A DNA stretch of 64,000 nt from Nocardioides albertanoniae (GTDB lineage Bacteria; Actinomycetota; Actinomycetes; Propionibacteriales; Nocardioidaceae). The DNA lies in the NCBI RefSeq assembly GCF_006716315.1, contig NZ_VFOV01000001.1, positions 3,240,501-3,304,500 on the forward strand, in the 5' to 3' direction. Positions 15,741-23,333 of this stretch are shown one piece after another. The notes beneath the pieces were generated by a model. The model was not told where the DNA came from. It searched no databases and worked only from the letters and a program-made list of their open reading frames with translations. Every line of letters begins with the position of its first letter. Within the stretch, counting starts at the first letter, position 1. A program made the position numbers and the translations under genes.

Positions 15741-16466
15741 ACGAAGCGACCCGAGCAGATGCACCTGCGAAGCCAACGGCAGATAGTCCGCCCGAGTAGA
15801 AGCCCGCTGCTCGAGCTCGACCAACGCGTCACCAGAGGAAGCATCGAGATCGAGCAACCCCCCAGGAACATGATCGACGAAGACGCGTACGCCGCGAACG
15901 TCCCCGACCTCGAACCCGGCAGTGGTGAGCAGCCCGGTGACCTCGTCGAGCGAGAACCGGCGACCCGAGCGCCCCTGAGGAGCGGTGTCGTCGATGAGGT
16001 CGACGGCTTGGGCGAACTGGCCGGCGATAGCACGGGAGAGGACGGCGGCGGTGCGCTGGGAGACGAGGAGACTGAGGGTGCCTCCGGGGCGGAGCACCTC
16101 GCGGATCCCCGCCAGTGCCTCCGCGGGGTCGGGGACGACCTCGAGCACGCCGTGGCAGAGCACGATGTCGGCGCCTGCGGGGTCGGCGACGTCGGCGAGC
16201 GCGGCCAGGTCACCTTGGCGCGCGTCGACGGTGACGCCGGCCTCGCGGGCACGGCGGTCGAGGGCCGCGAGCGCGTCGGGGCTGGGGTCGATGACGGTGA
16301 CGTTGTGCCCCAGCCCGGCGATGCGTACGGCGGAGGTGCCGGTGCCGCCGCCGATGTCGAGCACGTCGAGAGGCCCGGCGTCGGGGGCCGCCAGGATCGG
16401 GTCGAGCGCGTCCCAGACCGCGACGGCGCGGGCGCCTGCCCGACGACTGCTTGAAGCAACTGCCAT
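15735..16466 (-). CDS. SAM-dependent methyltransferase (class I)
   Basis: A 243-aa Rossmann-fold methyltransferase. Motif I is LDVLDIGGGTGTSAVRIA (about residues 33-50), the acidic loop is VTVIDPSPDALAAL, and DIVLCHGVLEVVPDPAEAL fits motif IV and post-motif. The substrate cannot be predicted. It lies between the HEPN gene (37 bp upstream) and dinB on the same strand; this gene order is common near dinB in actinobacteria. The last codons run into a 21-bp tandem repeat, so the C terminus (HLLGSLRS) may be recently altered. Confidence 0.88.
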   Translation of the reverse strand: MAVASSSRRAGARAVAVWDALDPILAAPDAGPLDVLDIGGGTGTSAVRIAGLGHNVTVIDPSPDALAALDRRAREAGVTVDARQGDLAALADVADPAGADIVLCHGVLEVVPDPAEALAGIREVLRPGGTLSLLVSQRTAAVLSRAIAGQFAQAVDLIDDTAPQGRSGRRFSLDEVTGLLTTAGFEVGDVRGVRVFVDHVPGGLLDLDASSGDALVELEQRASTRADYLPLASQVHLLGSLRS

Positions 16467-16503
16467 GTGCCCAAGGGTAGGCGCTGCGCGGACAACATCT
16501 GAA

Positions 16504-16944
16504 TCAGCCCACGAGGCGGTCGTGGCGGAGCCTGGCGACGTGAGAGGTGTGCGCCATCAGGCCGAGAGCCTCCTCGACGACGGCGAGGAACCGGTCGGCG
16601 TCGCGCACCTGGTCGTCGGCCTCCTCGGCGGTGACCGCTCGGATCGAGCCTGCCTCGGCGGCGGCGCGCTTGGCAGCACCGGCGGCGAAGAAGTCGGCCC
16701 ACACCGAGAGCTCCGGCGCGACCTTCTTCAGGCGCACCCAGGCGTTCCACGGGCGCCGGCGGCCGGCCCGGCTCGCGGCCTCGACCGGGTCGGTGCGTGC
16801 TGCGATCAGCGCCGCTGCGGCCTGCAGGGCAGCGACATGGGCCATCGCGTATCTGCTCGGCACGTCGTCAGCGGCGATGGCCTCCGCGAGGGACTCGGTG
16901 GCCCGGAAGAGGTAGTTGTGCGTCGTGGCCGGCAGCAGATGCAT
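16504..16944 (-). CDS. SAV_6107-type HEPN domain protein
   Basis: A 146-aa all-helical protein resembling the SAV_6107 family of HEPN proteins. Conserved-looking blocks are RATESLAEAIAADDVPSRYA and AHVAALQAAAALIAARTDP at the N terminus and RRRPWNAWVRLKKVAPELSVW in the middle. The Rx4-6H ribonuclease motif of toxic HEPNs is not evident, so I do not call it an RNase. ATG 16944 is chosen: GAAGGACG lies upstream and homology begins at LLPATTHNY, whereas a reading from 17079 would place a LexA box inside the coding region. It heads the unit leading to dinB. Confidence 0.82.
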   Translation of the reverse strand: MHLLPATTHNYLFRATESLAEAIAADDVPSRYAMAHVAALQAAAALIAARTDPVEAASRAGRRRPWNAWVRLKKVAPELSVWADFFAAGAAKRAAAEAGSIRAVTAEEADDQVRDADRFLAVVEEALGLMAHTSHVARLRHDRLVG

Positions 16945-17036
16945 CGGGTCGTCCTTCTCGAAAGCGGTCGACCCCGCGGTGGACGGCTCCGGCGGGCGTC
17001 GGGGGTCGAGGACGACGCCCGCCAGAGCCTGGTTGT

Positions 17037-17052
17037 TCGAACGTTTGTTCGA
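17037..17052 (-). promoter_or_regulatory. LexA (SOS) box
   Basis: TCGAAC-GTTT-GTTCGA matches the actinobacterial LexA consensus TCGAAC(N4)GTTCGA at every fixed position. It lies 93 bp upstream of the HEPN start on the strand leading to methyltransferase and dinB. No gene on the plus strand could use it. SOS control of this unit is therefore likely. Confidence 0.87.
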
Positions 17053-17146
17053 ACACGAGAACAAACTACACCCCGCCACCGACAGTCACAAGGACGATTC
17101 GGTGACGGGGCGTGTCGAGGTCGAAGGCCCGGTCCCGGGCCCGGTC

Positions 17147-17740
17147 TCAGGCCTCGCTGTGCGAGCCGCGGATGCGGTGCGGAGGGTGGATGTAGCGCGT
17201 GTTGGCCGGCAGCCACATCACGACCAGCAGCGCCGCGACGAGCACGATCGCGATCGTGGTCAGCACGCTGATGATCACCGGCGGGCCGGTCAGGATTCCG
17301 CCGACGCTGGCGACCGCGGCGATGAAGACGAGGAACGTGATCACGATGCGTGCCCACTCGAACCCGTTGCGGAGGAAGACGGTCAGCACGCCCAGCATCG
17401 AGGCCATCACGCCGAACAACGTGATGGCGGGCGCGACGAAGGCTGGAGCGCTGACCCGGTTCTCCGTAGGCGGGTTGATCAGCGCGTCGAGACCCTCGGT
17501 CTCCAAGATGCGCTTGGCCGAGGGGTTGCCCTCGGCCCAGGCACGCACCAGGTCGTCGGAGCGCAGCACCATCACCAGGACGACCACCGCGCTGAAGGCG
17601 ATCAGGCCGATGATCAGGCGTACGGCCCAGGTCATCTCGCGCGGCACGGGCTCGGCGGCGAGCGCCGCGACCTCGATGGCGTCCTCCGGGTCCTCGCGCA
17701 CGACCACACCTTCGTTCTCGTCGGGTGTCGTCATGGTCAT
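17147..17740 (-). CDS. Conserved membrane protein, four predicted helices
   Basis: A 197-aa protein with an acidic N terminus (MTMTTPDENEGVVVREDPED) and about four transmembrane helices: one near residue 35 (TWAVRLIIGLIAFSAVVVLV), then three in the C-terminal half ending with IVLVAALLVVMWLPANTRYI. The start ATG 17740 has AGGAGA 6 nt upstream. I do not recognise the family beyond actinobacterial membrane proteins of unknown function. It lies alone, transcribed away from the DUF4126 gene, and ends 95 bp from the SOS box of the next unit. Confidence 0.75.
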   Translation of the reverse strand: MTMTTPDENEGVVVREDPEDAIEVAALAAEPVPREMTWAVRLIIGLIAFSAVVVLVMVLRSDDLVRAWAEGNPSAKRILETEGLDALINPPTENRVSAPAFVAPAITLFGVMASMLGVLTVFLRNGFEWARIVITFLVFIAAVASVGGILTGPPVIISVLTTIAIVLVAALLVVMWLPANTRYIHPPHRIRGSHSEA

Positions 17741-17888
17741 CCGGTCTCCTTGCGCATGGGGGTGCTGGGTCTGTGTCAGGCGGAGCGAGCCTCCTTGCTC
17801 CGTTTCAGCGGCCAATTCTGCCGCACGGGGCACAACCGAGGTAAATAGCGGGATCTCGTACGGCCCGCCCACGACCACGTGAGCGAAG

Positions 17889-18539
17889 ATGTCTCACATG
17901 GAATCTCTCGCGCTGACCTTCTCCAGTGGCTGGGCCAGCGGCATCAACGCCTACCTGGTCGTGCTGGTGCTCGGTGTCGTCCAGCGTACGACGGGGGCCG
18001 AGTCTATCCCCGACGTGCTCGGTACCTGGCCGGTGCTGATCGGCGCGGGTCTGCTCTACGCCGTCGAGTTCGTCGCCGACAAGGTGCCCTACATCGACTC
18101 CACCTGGGACTCGATCTCGACCGTGATCCGGCCGACGATCGGCGCCGTGATCGGGGTGCTGCTCGCCGGTGAGGCCGACTCGCTCGACGAGGCCGTCGGT
18201 GGCGTCGTGGGCGGCACCTCGGCGCTGATGTCCCACCTGGTCAAGGCGAGCGAGCGGCTGGCGGTCAACTCCTCCCCCGAGCCGGTCTCCAACTCCGTGG
18301 TCAGCGTCGTCGAGGACGCGGTCGTCCTCGGCGTGGTCTGGTTCGCGACCGAGCACCCCCTCGCCGCTGCCGCGGTGGCCGGCGTGCTGCTGGTCGCCGG
18401 ACTGGTGCTGGTCTACCTGCTCGTCCGTGCCGTACGCGGCGGCTGGCGCAAGCTGACCCGGCGCGGCAGACGCGGAGGCCCACCGGGTCCTGAGGGCCCA
18501 CGCTCGGACGATTCCACCCAGCCCTATCCCGCCCGATGA
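17889..18539 (+). CDS. DUF4126 family membrane protein
   Basis: A 216-aa protein with an N-terminal DUF4126 region: SLALTFSSGWASGINAYLVV and PYIDSTWDSISTVIRPTIGA are typical of the family, which has several hydrophobic helices and no assigned function. The basic, disordered C-terminal tail (RRGRRGGPPGPEG) is cytoplasmic in style. Start is ATG 17889, with a second ATG three codons later (17898) also possible. Its TGA overlaps the ATG of the FAD oxidoreductase (ATGA), so the two are translationally coupled and may act together. Confidence 0.85.
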   Translation: MSHMESLALTFSSGWASGINAYLVVLVLGVVQRTTGAESIPDVLGTWPVLIGAGLLYAVEFVADKVPYIDSTWDSISTVIRPTIGAVIGVLLAGEADSLDEAVGGVVGGTSALMSHLVKASERLAVNSSPEPVSNSVVSVVEDAVVLGVVWFATEHPLAAAAVAGVLLVAGLVLVYLLVRAVRGGWRKLTRRGRRGGPPGPEGPRSDDSTQPYPAR

Positions 18540-19855
18540 GCGCCGTCGTCGTCCTCGGGGGCGGATACGCCGGTCTGGCCAGTGCCGCGAGGCTGGCCAA
18601 GCTCGGCCACTCGGTGACCCTGCTGGAAGCCACGGGCGAGCTCGGCGGCGCGCTGGTGCCGGTGCGCGAGGAGGGGTTCGCCTGGGACGCGTCCGCGACC
18701 TCGACCCTGCTGCCGGCCGTGATGCGCGACCTGTTCCGCAAGTCCGGTCGGCCCGCCGAGCGTGAGCTCGAGCTGGTGCCGCTCGACGTGGTGCGCGAGC
18801 ACCGCTTCACCGACAAGACCTCGGTCGCGGTGCCCGGCGGCACCCGGGGCGCCCAGCTGGCCGCCTTCGACGAGCTCGGCGCGGGCATGGGCAAGCGATG
18901 GACCGACTACGTCGCTCGGTTCAGCGACGACTGGGAGGTGCTGCGCGCCCACTACTTCGAGGTGCCCTGGGAGCCGGCGGCGCTCCCCTCGGCCGTCGCC
19001 GAGCGGTTCCGGTCCCGCGAGACGCTCCACAAGCGGCTGCGCAAGACGTTCAAGGACGAGCGCCTCCGACTGGTCGCCTCGCACCCGTTCGTCACCGCCG
19101 GGCAGCAGCTGCGCGACGTACCTGCCTGGGCGGGGCTCACCGCCTACCTCGAGCAGCGTTTCGGCGCGTGGCGCGTAGAAGGCGGGATGGGCACCGTGGC
19201 CGAGGTGCTCGCCGCCCGGATGGCCACGCGCCGGGTCTCGGTGGAAACCGCGACCCGGGTGGAGGACATCGTCGTGCGCGACGGGCGGGCGGTCGCTGTG
19301 AGCACCACGGCCGGCGAGATCGACCTCGGTCACGACGGAGCCGTGGTGGTCGCCTTCGACCCGCGCGCGCTGCCGACGTTGCGGCCGTTCGTCGATCGTA
19401 CGATGCCGGCGATCCCGCCGATGACCTTCCACCTCGGGCTCGACTCGCTGCCAGAGCACCTGGTCGACCTGCCCGACGAGCTGGTGCTCCACGGAGACCC
19501 GACCCTGGTCGTACGCACCCGCGGGCAGGCGCCCGCAGGGCATCACGCCTGGACGATCCACTCCTACGGCAAGCTGATGGAGGACGTCCTGCTCGCGCTG
19601 GCGCGCCACAAGATCGATGTGCGTGAGCACGTCGTGCACCGTGTCGACCTGGGCGCCGCCGAGCTCGTACGCCGCTGGAACGGGTCGCCGCTCGGCGTGA
19701 AGTGGGCCGGGCGCGACACCGTCTTCCAACGTCTGGGGCCCCGCACCCCGATCGAAGGCGTGTACGCCGCCGGAGCCCATGCCACGCCGGGCTCCGGGCT
19801 GCCCTTCGCGGGGCTCTCCGCCTCTCTCGTCGCACAGACGATCGGGCCCGCCTGA
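18536..19855 (+). CDS. FAD-dependent oxidoreductase, phytoene-desaturase/amine-oxidase-like
   Basis: A 439-aa flavoprotein. The N-terminal dinucleotide fold is VVVLGGGYAGLASAARLAKL with acidic E31 at the end of strand 2 (VTLLEATGELGG). The C-terminal FAD motif YAAGAHATPGSGLPFAGLSA is the signature of carotenoid dehydrogenases and related isoprenoid oxidoreductases. The substrate is unknown. Nearby polyprenyl synthase makes an isoprenoid or quinone-related substrate plausible, but this is inference. It is coupled to the DUF4126 gene and converges on metF. Confidence 0.85.
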   Translation: MSAVVVLGGGYAGLASAARLAKLGHSVTLLEATGELGGALVPVREEGFAWDASATSTLLPAVMRDLFRKSGRPAERELELVPLDVVREHRFTDKTSVAVPGGTRGAQLAAFDELGAGMGKRWTDYVARFSDDWEVLRAHYFEVPWEPAALPSAVAERFRSRETLHKRLRKTFKDERLRLVASHPFVTAGQQLRDVPAWAGLTAYLEQRFGAWRVEGGMGTVAEVLAARMATRRVSVETATRVEDIVVRDGRAVAVSTTAGEIDLGHDGAVVVAFDPRALPTLRPFVDRTMPAIPPMTFHLGLDSLPEHLVDLPDELVLHGDPTLVVRTRGQAPAGHHAWTIHSYGKLMEDVLLALARHKIDVREHVVHRVDLGAAELVRRWNGSPLGVKWAGRDTVFQRLGPRTPIEGVYAAGAHATPGSGLPFAGLSASLVAQTIGPA

Positions 19856-19892
19856 GCCCGCTCGCCTGAGCCTGCCCGTCTGAGCCTGCCGT

Positions 19893-20783
19893 CTAGACCG
19901 TCACGTTGAGCTTGGCGAAGATCTCCAGCGTCGCCTTGGAGCGGTTGAGCGTGTAGAAGTGCAGGCCGGGCGCACCGCCGTCGAGGAGCTCCTGGCACAG
20001 CTCGGCGGCGGCGGCGATGCCCTCGGCGCGGATGTCGGCGGCCTCGGGGCCGGCGGCGGTGATGCGCTCGACGATCGCCTCGGGCACCTCGGCGCCGATG
20101 AGCTCGCTCTGGCGGCGGATGGCGGCGAGGTTCAGGATCGGCATGATGCCCGGCAGGATCGGGATGTCGACGCCACGGGCACGGACACGGTCGACGAGAC
20201 CGAAGTAGTCCTCGGCCCGGAAGAACATCTGGGTGACGGCGAACTCGGCACCTGCCCGCGCCTTGGCCACCAGCACGTCGGCGTCGGCCTCGATCGACTC
20301 GGCGCCCGGGTGCCCCTCGGGGAAGGCGGCCACGCCGATGCGGAAGTCGCCGCGCTCCTTGGCCAGCCGCACCACGTCGACGGCGTAGTCGAGACCGCCG
20401 GCTGTCGGCGTCCACTCCGCACGCGGGCCCTCGGCAGGGTCGCCACGCAGCGCCATCACATGGGCCACACCACGCGCGGCGTAGGCGTCCAGGATGTCCG
20501 CGACCTCGTCACGGGTGTGGCCCACGCAGGTCAGGTGAGCGACGGGCAGCAGCTCGGTCTCGGCGGCGATCCGGCCGGTGATGGCCACGGTCTTGTCGCG
20601 GGTGGACCCGCCGGCTCCGTAGGTGACGCTCACGAACGTCGGTCGGTAGGGCTCCAGCGCACGCACGGCGTTCCACAGCTGCTCCTCGCCGGCCTCGTCC
20701 TTCGGCGGGAAGAACTCGAACGAGAACGAACGCTCACCATGTCTGATCAGCTCTGCCAGGGATCGTCCACGTCCAGTCACCAT
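19893..20783 (-). CDS. metF: MetF, methylenetetrahydrofolate reductase
   Basis: Reduces 5,10-methylene-THF to 5-methyl-THF for methionine synthesis. The 296 aa form the standard TIM-barrel domain without a C-terminal regulatory domain. FSFEFFPPKDE carries the conserved catalytic Glu; VSVTYGAGGSTRDKT, HLTCVGHTRDEV and MALRGDPAEGP are folate/FAD-site motifs. The start ATG 20783 has TACGAT exactly 6 nt upstream (20790-20795) and no Shine-Dalgarno, suggesting a leaderless mRNA. It is divergent from the polyprenyl synthase gene across only 34 bp. M. tuberculosis has a related arrangement (Rv2172c/idsA2). Confidence 0.95.
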   Translation of the reverse strand: MVTGRGRSLAELIRHGERSFSFEFFPPKDEAGEEQLWNAVRALEPYRPTFVSVTYGAGGSTRDKTVAITGRIAAETELLPVAHLTCVGHTRDEVADILDAYAARGVAHVMALRGDPAEGPRAEWTPTAGGLDYAVDVVRLAKERGDFRIGVAAFPEGHPGAESIEADADVLVAKARAGAEFAVTQMFFRAEDYFGLVDRVRARGVDIPILPGIMPILNLAAIRRQSELIGAEVPEAIVERITAAGPEAADIRAEGIAAAAELCQELLDGGAPGLHFYTLNRSKATLEIFAKLNVTV

Positions 20784-20789
20784 CGGGCC

Positions 20790-20811
20790 ATCGTAGTGAG
20801 TGGCCTAGGCT
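20790..20811. promoter_or_regulatory. Compact divergent -10 pair for metF and the prenyl synthase gene
   Basis: Minus-strand TACGAT at 20790-20795 lies 6 nt before the metF ATG. Plus-strand TAGGCT at 20806-20811 lies 6 nt before the GTG at 20818. The two hexamers are 10 bp apart, so polymerases at the two promoters should exclude each other. No clear -35 is seen on either strand. Confidence 0.65.
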
Positions 20812-20817
20812 CAGAGG

Positions 20818-21903
20818 GTGAATGAAACATGGGACGCCGATGAATTCCGCCGTCGCGTCCAGGAGGCCGTGCACACCTTCCTCGCGACCCAGATCGAGCG
20901 GCTCGCTCCGCTCGGCGACGAGGTCGAGCCGCTGCTGCGCCGGGCCCGCGAGTCGACCTCCGGAGGCAAGCGGCTGCGCGCCGCCTTCTGCTACTGGGGC
21001 TTCCTCGCGGTGCGGCCCTCGCGCTCGGCAGCCGAGGAGGAGTCGCTCATCCGAGCCGCTGCTGCGCTCGAGCTGCTCCAGGCTTCCGCGCTCGTGCACG
21101 ACGACGTCATCGACGACTCCGACACCCGGCGCGGCGCACCGGCAGCCCACCGTGCCTTCGAGGCCGACCACGCGGCCGCCGGCTGGCCGGGCCGTTCGCG
21201 CGCCTACGGCGACGCCGCCGCGGTGCTCCTCGGCGACCTGCTGCTGACCTGGGCCGACGAGATGCTGCGTACGGCCGGGTTCGGCGCAGCCGAGACCAGC
21301 GCGGCTCTCGGCGTCTTCGACCACACCCGCAGCGAGGTCGTCGCCGGCCAGTTCCTCGACATCACCGTCCAGGCGCGTGGGGCCGCTGACGTCGAGGCAG
21401 CGATGAAGGTGGTGCGCTACAAGGCCGCGAAGTACTCCGTCGAGCGCCCGCTCCACGTCGGCGCCGCGCTGGCCGGCGCCTCCCCCGCCCAGATCGAGGC
21501 GCTCTCGGGCTACGGGCTCCCCGTCGGCGAGGCCTTCCAGCTCCGCGACGACCTCCTCGGCGTCTTCGGTGACCCCTCGGTGACCGGCAAGCCTGCCGGC
21601 GACGACCTCGTCGAAGGCAAGCGCACCGTGCTGATCGCTCTCGCGCTCGCCGGGTCGGCCGCCGCCGACGCCGATCTCCTCGACCGCTCCCTCGGCCAGC
21701 AGCTGCGCGACGACGAGGTCACCCGGCTGCGTACGATCATCGCCTCCTCCGGCGCCGAGCAGCAGGTCGAGAAGACCATCACCGAGCTCGCCGACCAGGG
21801 CCTCACCGCCCTGGCCGACGCCCGGGCCTCGGGGCTCCTCGACCAGCGCGCCGCCACCACCCTTCGCGCTCTCGCCGTCGCCGCGACGCAACGCAGCGTC
21901 TGA
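20818..21903 (+). CDS. Polyprenyl diphosphate synthase (trans-isoprenyl)
   Basis: Condenses isopentenyl diphosphate with allylic diphosphates. 361 aa. GGKRLRAAFCYW is the substrate-binding block. The first Asp-rich motif is HDDVIDDSDTRRG and the second is FQLRDDLLGVFGD, both intact, so it should be active. Product chain length (C15, C20 or longer) is not certain; idsA2 (Rv2173) is the positional counterpart in M. tuberculosis, which suggests a short-chain or geranylgeranyl synthase. The start is GTG 20818, leaderless-like (TAGGCT 6 nt upstream). It is divergent from metF and converges on the anti-sigma gene, 21 bp away. Confidence 0.92.
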   Translation: MNETWDADEFRRRVQEAVHTFLATQIERLAPLGDEVEPLLRRARESTSGGKRLRAAFCYWGFLAVRPSRSAAEEESLIRAAAALELLQASALVHDDVIDDSDTRRGAPAAHRAFEADHAAAGWPGRSRAYGDAAAVLLGDLLLTWADEMLRTAGFGAAETSAALGVFDHTRSEVVAGQFLDITVQARGAADVEAAMKVVRYKAAKYSVERPLHVGAALAGASPAQIEALSGYGLPVGEAFQLRDDLLGVFGDPSVTGKPAGDDLVEGKRTVLIALALAGSAAADADLLDRSLGQQLRDDEVTRLRTIIASSGAEQQVEKTITELADQGLTALADARASGLLDQRAATTLRALAVAATQRSV

Positions 21904-21924
21904 CCTGAGCGGGCCCTGGACTAT

Positions 21925-22605
21925 CTAGAGACGCTCGGCCGGCATCTGGAGGAGCACCGTCTCGGAGGGTCGTTCCGAGCCGCCCATCGGCTCCATGGTG
22001 ACCATGAGGTCGCCGTCCTCCACCGGCACCGCGACAGCCATCTTCTCCTCGAGCACACCGGCGGACTCCATGCCGGCCTCGGTGTGCCACCAGACCTGGT
22101 AGGTCATCCCGGCGGGGCGCTCGAGACGGGCGGTGTCGACGGCGACCATGTGCATCTCGGGCGACATCGCGACCATCAGCTCGCCGTCGGTGGTCATCTC
22201 CTTGTGCATCGTCGCGTCCGGGGCCGCCAGCACCTCGGCCGCGGTCGTCGTGGCCGCAGGATCCTCGCCTACGTCGACCCCGACGATGACGCCGACACCG
22301 ATGACCAGCGCGGCGGCCGCTGCCACCACGCCGGCGAGCCACCAGCGGCGCCGGTGCCGTTCCCCGGCGACCTCGGGCCGAAGCTGGGCCGTCTCCGAGG
22401 CCTGCCGAACCACTCTGTCGCGCAGCGACGCCGGAGGTGTCGCGGCGACCTTCTCGGCCATCGCCGCCGTCGGCGCGCGCAGCGAGTCGACCTCCTCGCG
22501 ACACTCCGAGCACAGCGCGAGGTGCGCCTCGAAGTCAGCGCTCTCGCCCGGCTCCACCGCGTGGAGAAGATAGGCCCCGACCAGGCCATGCACCTCAGGC
22601 GCCAT
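21925..22605 (-). CDS. rskA: RskA-like anti-sigma factor
   Basis: A 226-aa transmembrane anti-sigma factor for the adjacent SigK-like sigma. The N-terminal zinc anti-sigma motif is HLALCSEC (HxxxCxxC, about residues 28-35). One transmembrane helix (WWLAGVVAAAAALVIGVGVI, about 87-106) leads to an extracytoplasmic RskA domain with YQVWWHTEAG. In M. tuberculosis RskA senses reducing conditions and is cleaved by regulated proteolysis. The ATG overlaps the sigma gene stop (ATGA), giving coupled translation and balanced amounts. Confidence 0.92.
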   Translation of the reverse strand: MAPEVHGLVGAYLLHAVEPGESADFEAHLALCSECREEVDSLRAPTAAMAEKVAATPPASLRDRVVRQASETAQLRPEVAGERHRRRWWLAGVVAAAAALVIGVGVIVGVDVGEDPAATTTAAEVLAAPDATMHKEMTTDGELMVAMSPEMHMVAVDTARLERPAGMTYQVWWHTEAGMESAGVLEEKMAVAVPVEDGDLMVTMEPMGGSERPSETVLLQMPAERL

Positions 22606-23219
22606 CACGAGCCTCCACTCTCCTTCTCGAGCTCTCCATAGGTCAGACAGTCCCGCAGCCGGATCAACCCGTCTCTCATCCGCGTCTTCACCGTCGGCAG
22701 CGGCCGCCCGAGCATCTCCGCGACCTCCCGGTAGGTGAAGCCCTGGTAGTAGGCCAGTCGCACAGCCTGCGACTGCAGCGGCGTGAGGGACTCCAGGCAG
22801 CGGCGTACGCCTTCGTGCTCCGAGACCGTCACCGCCGCCTCCTCCGGGCCGGCGTCCACCATCGGCTCGCGCTGGGCGACGTGTTCCTCGCGTGCTCTCG
22901 CGGCCTGGGAGGAGCGCACCGTGTCGACCGCGCGCCGGTGCGCGATCGTCAGCACCCAGGTGCGTACGCTCCCCCGAGCGGGATCGAACCGAGCCGCGTG
23001 CCGCCACACCTCGGTGAACACCTCCTGGGTCACCTCCTCGGCCCGCGACGGATCCCGCACCACTCGCCGGGCGACGCCGAAGACGAGCGGGGCGAGGGCG
23101 TCGTAGAGCCGTCCGAAGGCGTCCAGGTCACCTCCGGCGACCGCGGCGATCGCCTCCGCCGGGTCCACGTCGTCGGGGCCCGCGGACGACTCGTCCACGA
23201 CCCGCAGCGTTCGCCGCAC
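22605..23219 (-). CDS. sigK: SigK-like ECF RNA polymerase sigma factor
   Basis: A sigma-70 family ECF factor of 204 aa. Region 2 includes LAPLVFGVARRVVRDPSRAEEVTQEVFTEVW (read RDPSRAEEVTQEVFTEVWR) and ends SVRTWVLTIAHRRAVD. Region 4 contains LTPLQSQAVRLAYYQGFTYR and LGRPLPTVKTRMRDGLIRL. GTG 23219 has AAAGGGG 7 nt upstream; a longer reading from GTG 23252 is possible. It is followed by the rskA-like anti-sigma gene and is divergent from a molybdopterin oxidoreductase with a matching promoter, so autoregulation is likely. Confidence 0.92.
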   Translation of the reverse strand: MRRTLRVVDESSAGPDDVDPAEAIAAVAGGDLDAFGRLYDALAPLVFGVARRVVRDPSRAEEVTQEVFTEVWRHAARFDPARGSVRTWVLTIAHRRAVDTVRSSQAARAREEHVAQREPMVDAGPEEAAVTVSEHEGVRRCLESLTPLQSQAVRLAYYQGFTYREVAEMLGRPLPTVKTRMRDGLIRLRDCLTYGELEKESGGS

Positions 23220-23268
23220 GCACAACCCCTTTCGGCCCAGGTCATTCAACACAGCTCATTCTCGACCA

Positions 23269-23327
23269 GGGTTCGTTGCCGAGGAGTGGGAGGATTGGCC
23301 CATCCGACCGACGATCGGCCACGAACC
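23269..23327. promoter_or_regulatory. Divergent SigK-type promoters
   Basis: Plus strand: CCATCC (23300-23305), 16 bp, CGAACC (23322-23327), then the ATG at 23334. Minus strand: CAATCC (23297-23292), 16 bp, CGAACCC (23275-23269), leading to sigK. The two -35 elements are 2 bp apart. CCATCC and CGAA resemble the published SigK-type -35 and -10. The symmetry suggests one ECF sigma drives both directions. Confidence 0.72.
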
Positions 23328-23333
23328 CACACC

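Noticed and set aside
15678..15761. CRISPR-like array
   Set aside because: The units are contiguous 21-bp repeats without unique spacers, and no cas genes are present.
16504..16944. HEPN gene as a toxin of a toxin-antitoxin pair
   Set aside because: The RNase motif Rx4-6H is not evident, and the neighbouring methyltransferase is not an MNT or antitoxin-type protein.
22437..23333. N-terminal extension of the molybdopterin oxidoreductase
   Set aside because: It is antisense to sigK/rskA; the real start at 23334 follows a SigK-like promoter.
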